From an uncultured Spirochaetales bacterium (GTDB taxonomy: Bacteria > Spirochaetota > Spirochaetia > Sphaerochaetales > Sphaerochaetaceae): a stretch of DNA of 10,187 bases. The position numbers and the translations under genes are program-made. Numbering within the stretch: position 1 is the stretch's first letter; each line of letters begins with the position of its first letter. The DNA lies in NCBI GenBank assembly GCA_937902565.1, contig CALFMX010000079.1, forward strand, positions 1 to 10,187. The letters are read 5' to 3'. Positions 6,794 to 10,187 of the stretch are shown here, piece after piece. The notes under the pieces were generated by a model. That model ran no database searches, was not told where the DNA came from, and was given only the letters and a program-made list of their open reading frames with translations.

Positions 6794-6800
6794 GAAGGCC

Positions 6801-7469
6801 ATGAAACTGCTGTTGTTGCTGCTCGCCCTGCTGTTGGCCAGCTGCACCACAACCCAGAATATTCCCTCGATCAGCGAAGCGGAGGCCCAAGCCGCCCTCG
6901 TGGAGGTGGTGCGCCTCAGCGCCCAGAATTTGGACACCACAGCGCTCACCTCACTCCCCCTCTCAGCCCTGCTTGATAGAGAGAGCGCACACCTCTCAGA
7001 GGAGCAGGCCATCCCCCGCCTCCCCCAGCGCCTCGAGGCGTGGGCTGATGAGGTGCGGGAGGCCTTTCGCACCACCGCCAGGCTGCTTGCTGATGAGGTT
7101 GATGACCTCGCGCCCCGTCTGTTGCTCGAGGATGGGCCCACGATGATCCGCACAAAGACCAGTGCCACCTCGGTTCTGAGACATCAGTTTGCAGATGAGA
7201 TCACCGCCAAGGGGGAGGAGATGCTCGCTCAAGCGCTCGCCTCCAGCCAGGAGAGCTGGGGCCTGATCCGCTCCCGTTATGAGGTCTGGCAACACGGGCG
7301 CCTCCTCTTGGGCGAAAGCCAAGGAGAAGCGGTCACAGAGGACCTCTTCGACCACCTGCTCGCCCTCTTCACCAACACCATCCTCGATGCACTCGAACAC
7401 GAGGAGCTGCTGCTGCGCACCACACCGGTGGTCAAGGGCAGCGGTTCGTTCTTGGAGGTCTTCCAGTGA
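6801..7469 (+). CDS. Predicted lipoprotein of unknown function, coupled to rarA
   Basis: A 222-residue protein with a lipoprotein signal peptide: MK, a run of leucines, and the lipobox LLASC with C15 as the lipidation and cleavage site. The mature part is predicted to be almost wholly alpha-helical, with a Thr-rich linker (16-18). I do not recognise it with certainty. The helical pattern and the ending, EHEELLLRTT followed by SFLEVF, recall the DUF4197 lipoprotein family (EE..IR....RTT..L..VF); this is only a suggestion from memory. I start at ATG 6801 rather than the in-frame GTG 6792, which would overlap the predicted -10 box; either start gives a working signal peptide. The stop TGA overlaps the GTG start of the RarA gene (GTGA), so the two are translated together, an odd pairing of an exported protein with a replication factor. 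Confidence 0.75.
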   Translation: MKLLLLLLALLLASCTTTQNIPSISEAEAQAALVEVVRLSAQNLDTTALTSLPLSALLDRESAHLSEEQAIPRLPQRLEAWADEVREAFRTTARLLADEVDDLAPRLLLEDGPTMIRTKTSATSVLRHQFADEITAKGEEMLAQALASSQESWGLIRSRYEVWQHGRLLLGESQGEAVTEDLFDHLLALFTNTILDALEHEELLLRTTPVVKGSGSFLEVFQ

Positions 7470-9637
7470 ACCTCTTCTCCGCTGCCGACCAGAAGAGCCA
7501 GCCGCTCGCCTACCGTATGAGGCCCCGCACCCTCGATGAGTACATCGGCCAGGATGCAATCGTCGGGAAGGGCCGGCTGCTCAGGCGCGCCATCCAGGCC
7601 GACCAGCTCTCTTCGGTAATCTTCTACGGCCCTCCGGGAACGGGGAAGACCACCCTTGCTCGGGTCATCGCAAACACCACCAAGCGCCACTTCTCGACCC
7701 TCAACGCAGTGCTGAGCGGGGTCAAGGAGCTGAGGGAAGAGATCGAGGCGGCACGGGAACGTGCCCAATACTACCAGCGGGGAACCATCCTCTTCATCGA
7801 TGAGGTCCACCGCTGGAACAAGAGCCAGCAGGACGCCCTGCTGCCATGGGTTGAGAACGGGACGGTCATCCTCATCGGGGCGACGACGGAGAACCCCTTC
7901 TTCGAGGTCAACGCGGCCCTGGTCAGCCGATCGCGGATCTTTCAGCTGACCAGTTTGACAGACAGCGACCTGCACAAGATCGCCCTCCAGGCACTCAATG
8001 ACCGGGAGCGCGGCTACGGCCTCTGGGACGTGGTCTTTGAGGAGGGTGCGCTCGAACACCTGGTCAACGTGGCGGACGGTGACGCCCGCAGCCTCCTCAA
8101 TGCACTGCAGCTGGCAGTCGAGACGTCGGGGGAGTCCTTCCCCCCACCTGAAGGCAGTACCATCTTCATCTCCTTCGAGGCCGCCCAGGAGTCGATCCAG
8201 AAGCGGGCGGTCCTCTACGACAAGGAGGGGGACTACCACTACGACGTGATCAGCGCCTTCATCAAGTCGATCAGGGGCAGTGACCCCGATGCCGCCCTCT
8301 ATTGGCTGGCGAGGATGGTCAATGCCGGCGAGGATCCCAAGTTCATCTTCCGCCGCCTCCTCATCAGTGCCAGCGAGGATGTGGGCCTTGCAGACCCGGC
8401 GGCCCTCTCCGTCGTCCAGGCCGCCGCCGATGCCTTCGACCGCATCGGCCTTCCCGAGGGACGCTTCCACCTTGCCGAGGCGACCCTCTACCTAGCCACC
8501 ACCGCCAAGAGCAACTCGACGATGGGTTTCTTCGATGCCCTGCGTGTGGTGGAGGAGGAGCGGCAGAGCGAGGTGCCCAACCACCTGCGGGATGCCAGTC
8601 GCGACGCCAAGGGCTTCGGCCACGGATCAGGCTACCTCTACCCCCACGCCTACAGCGACCACTGGGTCGCCCAACAGTACCTCCCCTCCTCCCTCAGCGG
8701 CAGGGTCTTCTACCAGGGCAGCTCCCAGGGGTGGGAGGCCGGGGTGAAGAGGCAGGTGGAGCAGCGGAGGGAGGAGCAGCTGGAGGCGGTGACCATCGAT
8801 GCCTTCAGGGAGAACCTCACCTACTCACCCGGGGACAAGGGGCGCGACGAGTGGGTACGGCGCGTGGCAAGCGAGCGCAGCGCCATGATGAGGCGGGTGC
8901 GCGACGAGCTCTTTGCCATTGCAAACCTCCAGCGCCATGACCGCACCCTCATCCTCAACGCCGGGCGCGGCCTCCTCCTCTGGGAGGCGTACCGCCGCTC
9001 TCCCGAGGGGATGGTGGCCGCCCAGGTCAAGACCGCAGAGGAGCGCGACTACATCGAACACTATGCACAGACCCTCGGCGAACTCGACCGCCCTCACGTG
9101 GTGGTCGACTCCCCGCAGGGTGCAATCACGACCCTTGAAAGCGGCCTCCTCTTCGAGGCAATCCTGGCGCGCAACCTCTTCAGCCGTGCCCTGGAGGATG
9201 CCCACCTCATACCCCTCTTGAAGGGGCGACTCGCCCCCGGCGGGGTCATCGCCCTGGCTGAGAGTGTCCCCTCCCGTGGATCCAGGCTCTCCCAGTTCGC
9301 CCCACCCGAACTGGCACCCCTCCTTGTAGAGGCCGAACGTACCGTCTACGAGGACCAGGGCAACGCACTGACCAACTGGGATGACGGGGACCTTGTCCGC
9401 CTCTTTGGGCAGGGCGGGTTCACCACCCGTTTTACAACCGCCGACCTGGCGGAGCAGCGAAGGCTCTCGGAGGCGGAGGTACGCCACTATATGGAGCACT
9501 CCTACATACCCTCACTGCAGGCAAGCGGGGCCTCAGTCGACGGTCAAGCCCTCATCGGCCAGGCAACTGACGCACTGGCCAACCGCCCGCTCTCGTGGCG
9601 TACACACCTGCTCTTCCTTGAGGCGAGGCTGGCGTAA
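7466..9637 (+). CDS. rarA: RarA/MgsA AAA+ ATPase with long unknown C-terminal domain (RarA fusion)
   Basis: A 723-residue protein. Residues 1 to about 430 are a complete replication-associated recombination protein A: Walker [10 protein letters not shown] (55-63), Walker B LFIDEVHR (109-116), sensor 1 GATTENP (138-144), arginine-finger region SRSR (154-157), sensor 2 [10 protein letters not shown] (205-214), and the C-terminal tetramerisation part ending in [13 protein letters not shown] and GWEAGVKRQ. RarA acts at stalled forks with the clamp loader, SSB and RecA. Ordinary RarA is about 445 residues; here about 280 more follow. They contain a strand-glycine motif [15 protein letters not shown] (494-508), [11 protein letters not shown] (540-550) and [16 protein letters not shown] (585-600), an order reminiscent of class I methyltransferase folds, though this is unproven. 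A 'RarA/unknown domain fusion' of similar length is known from cyanobacteria. The GTG start overlaps the lipoprotein stop and has GGAGG (7454-7458) 7 bases upstream. Frame is intact throughout. Confidence 0.9.
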   Translation: MNLFSAADQKSQPLAYRMRPRTLDEYIGQDAIVGKGRLLRRAIQADQLSSVIFYGPPGTGKTTLARVIANTTKRHFSTLNAVLSGVKELREEIEAARERAQYYQRGTILFIDEVHRWNKSQQDALLPWVENGTVILIGATTENPFFEVNAALVSRSRIFQLTSLTDSDLHKIALQALNDRERGYGLWDVVFEEGALEHLVNVADGDARSLLNALQLAVETSGESFPPPEGSTIFISFEAAQESIQKRAVLYDKEGDYHYDVISAFIKSIRGSDPDAALYWLARMVNAGEDPKFIFRRLLISASEDVGLADPAALSVVQAAADAFDRIGLPEGRFHLAEATLYLATTAKSNSTMGFFDALRVVEEERQSEVPNHLRDASRDAKGFGHGSGYLYPHAYSDHWVAQQYLPSSLSGRVFYQGSSQGWEAGVKRQVEQRREEQLEAVTIDAFRENLTYSPGDKGRDEWVRRVASERSAMMRRVRDELFAIANLQRHDRTLILNAGRGLLLWEAYRRSPEGMVAAQVKTAEERDYIEHYAQTLGELDRPHVVVDSPQGAITTLESGLLFEAILARNLFSRALEDAHLIPLLKGRLAPGGVIALAESVPSRGSRLSQFAPPELAPLLVEAERTVYEDQGNALTNWDDGDLVRLFGQGGFTTRFTTADLAEQRRLSEAEVRHYMEHSYIPSLQASGASVDGQALIGQATDALANRPLSWRTHLLFLEARLA

Positions 9638-9639
9638 GC

Positions 9640-9684
9640 CATAACCCGTTGCAAAGGAAATGGTTATGATTGATCAAAATTTTT
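9640..9684 (+). terminator. Possible intrinsic terminator after rarA
   Basis: CATAACC (9640-9646) can pair perfectly with GGTTATG (9662-9668) around a 15-base loop, beginning 2 bases after the stop codon. A T5 run (9680-9684) follows, but only after 11 bases, so it is a weak or imperfect terminator. The stem is AT-rich and partly purine-loop; it might instead be a transcript-end hairpin. Confidence 0.4.
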
Positions 9685-9707
9685 CTGGCCCGATTTCTTC
9701 CAAGATG

Positions 9708-9736
9708 TTGACAAAGAATGGTCTTTATTGCATAGT
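9708..9736 (+). promoter_or_regulatory. Sigma-70-type promoter of tRNA cluster
   Basis: A perfect TTGACA (9708-9713) is followed after 17 bases by CATAGT (9731-9736). The expected start is near 9743, about 42 bases before tRNA-His. This is the only consensus -35 box in the window and fits a strong stable-RNA promoter. The surrounding 9638-9784 stretch is markedly AT-rich and holds no plausible gene. Confidence 0.7.
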
Positions 9737-9743
9737 AAGCAAC

Positions 9744-9778
9744 GTTGAATTGAACTGGTGAGCAATCACTGCTTCAAC
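9744..9778 (+). repeat. Nested inverted repeat in leader of tRNA cluster
   Basis: GTTGAA (9744-9749) pairs with TTCAAC (9773-9778). Inside lies GTGA (9758-9761), loop GCAA (9762-9765), TCAC (9766-9769), extendable by two G-T pairs. The inner hairpin carries a GNRA-type tetraloop. The structure would occupy nearly the whole leader between the predicted transcription start and tRNA-His, ending 6 bases before it, so it may guide 5' processing. Confidence 0.5.
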
Positions 9779-9784
9779 TACCGT

Positions 9785-9857
9785 GGTGGAAGTAGTTCAA
9801 AGGTAGAGCACCAGATTGTGGTTCTGGCTGTTGCGGGTTCGAGTCCCGTCTTCCACC
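9785..9857 (+). tRNA. tRNA-His (anticodon GTG)
   Basis: A full cloverleaf is visible: acceptor GTGGAAG (9786-9792) with CTTCCAC (9850-9856), the D-arm, anticodon stem CCAGA/TCTGG with loop TTGTGGT and anticodon GTG at 9818-9820, and T-arm GCGGG-TTCGAGT-CCCGT. The extra 5' G (9785) opposite C73 (9857) is the identity element of tRNA-His. The terminal CCA is not encoded. Confidence 0.96.
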
Positions 9858-9873
9858 CTTTTGGGTTGAGAAC

Positions 9874-9947
<74 letters not shown>

Positions 9948-9970
9948 CTGGTTTTTTGATAGGTTATTTT

Positions 9971-10043
9971 GGGCCGCTAGCTCAGCTGGTAGAGCAACAG
10001 ACTCTTAATCTGTGGGTCAATGGTTCGATCCCATTGCGGCTCA
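9971..10043 (+). tRNA. tRNA-Lys (anticodon CTT)
   Basis: Cloverleaf: acceptor GGGCCGC (9971-9977) with GCGGCTC (10036-10042) and one G-T wobble, discriminator A10043. Anticodon stem ACAGA/TCTGT with loop CTCTTAA, anticodon CTT at 10004-10006. The AAA codon would need a second tRNA-Lys (TTT) elsewhere in the genome. CCA is not encoded. Confidence 0.95.
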
Positions 10044-10045
10044 TT

Positions 10046-10073
10046 CATGACAAGCCTCACCGAGGTGGTCATG
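10046..10073 (+). repeat. Inverted repeat between tRNA-Lys and tRNA-Leu
   Basis: CATGAC (10046-10051) pairs with GTCATG (10068-10073) and CCTC (10055-10058) with GAGG (10062-10065) around a 3-base loop, with a small internal bulge. It fills most of the 34-base spacer. There is no T-run after it, so a terminator is unlikely; a processing signal for the polycistronic tRNA precursor is more plausible. Confidence 0.5.
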
Positions 10074-10077
10074 CACC

Positions 10078-10159
10078 GCGAGAGTGGTGAAATTGGCAGA
10101 CACGCTAGACTTAGGATCTAGTACCTTACGGTGTAGGGGTTCAAGTCCCCTCTCTCGCA
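10078..10159 (+). tRNA. tRNA-Leu (anticodon TAG)
   Basis: A class II tRNA of 82 bases: acceptor GCGAGAG (10078-10084) with CTCTCGC (10152-10158), discriminator A10159, D-arm with TGGTGAAATTGGCAGACA, anticodon stem CTAGA/TCTAG with anticodon TAG at 10112-10114, and a long variable arm with an ACC/GGT stem typical of leucine tRNAs. CCA is not encoded. Confidence 0.95.
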
Positions 10160-10163
10160 AGAG

Positions 10164-10183
10164 GACACTCCTGAGACGGTGTC
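10164..10183 (+). repeat. Short inverted repeat after tRNA-Leu, at right edge
   Basis: GACAC (10164-10168) pairs with GTGTC (10179-10183) around a 10-base loop, starting 4 bases after the tRNA. It could be the beginning of the cluster terminator or another spacer hairpin; the window ends too soon to see whether a T-run follows. Confidence 0.3.
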
Positions 10184-10187
10184 TGAC

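Noticed and set aside
7277..8470. A 397-codon open frame on the minus strand opposite lipoprotein/rarA
   Set aside because: It lies antisense to a motif-complete RarA, has low-complexity Gly/Asp/Glu/Leu-rich composition, and matches no known family. GC-rich codon usage often creates such shadows.
9670..9677. Palindrome TTGATCAA upstream of the tRNA promoter
   Set aside because: An 8-base palindrome in AT-rich DNA is expected by chance and lies too far upstream to argue for an operator.
9952..9957. T6 run after tRNA-Arg as an intrinsic terminator
   Set aside because: No dedicated hairpin precedes it and tRNA-Lys follows 13 bases later without a visible new promoter, so the cluster is more likely one transcript.

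Overview
This window looks like ordinary chromosomal DNA from a GC-rich bacterium. The gene set is best explained by a spirochaete, possibly related to Sphaerochaetaceae. That placement rests on a hydrogenase-type CBS/DRTGG/PHP regulatory trio, a long RarA carrying an extra C-terminal domain, and compact lipoprotein genes. It is an inference from gene content, not something the sequence proves. No transposase, phage gene, CRISPR array or clear foreign island is visible.

Layout from left to right. (1) The 3' part of purU (plus strand) enters from the left edge and converges, with a 17-bp overlap, on a leftward pair: an RluA-type pseudouridine synthase followed directly (TAG|ATG) by an M29-family aminopeptidase. 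(2) A 109-bp divergent intergenic region separates this pair from a rightward three-gene operon. Its products are a protein with two CBS domains and a serine-kinase-type ATPase domain, a small DRTGG-domain protein, and a PHP-domain metal-dependent phosphoesterase. (3) The PHP gene converges on a Bax-inhibitor-1 family membrane protein, and the two stop codons share one palindromic CTAG. Upstream of that gene on the minus strand is a MATE-family multidrug transporter. (4) A 64-bp divergent promoter region separates the MATE gene from a rightward pair: a small lipoprotein and, overlapping by GTGA, a 723-residue RarA/MgsA AAA+ protein with about 280 extra residues at its C-terminus. (5) After an AT-rich stretch with a possible terminator and a good sigma-70-type promoter comes a tRNA cluster, His(GTG)-Arg(TCG)-Lys(CTT)-Leu(TAG), which runs to the right edge.

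Most genes have housekeeping roles: one-carbon and purine metabolism, RNA modification, peptide turnover, replication-fork maintenance and translation. The two parts most worth pursuing are the unexplained C-terminal domain of RarA with its coupled lipoprotein, and the regulatory trio that in other anaerobes accompanies electron-bifurcating hydrogenase genes but here stands apart from any hydrogenase gene inside the window. A further recurring theme is that several -10 boxes lie only 6-8 bases ahead of the chosen start codon, which predicts leaderless or nearly leaderless transcripts.
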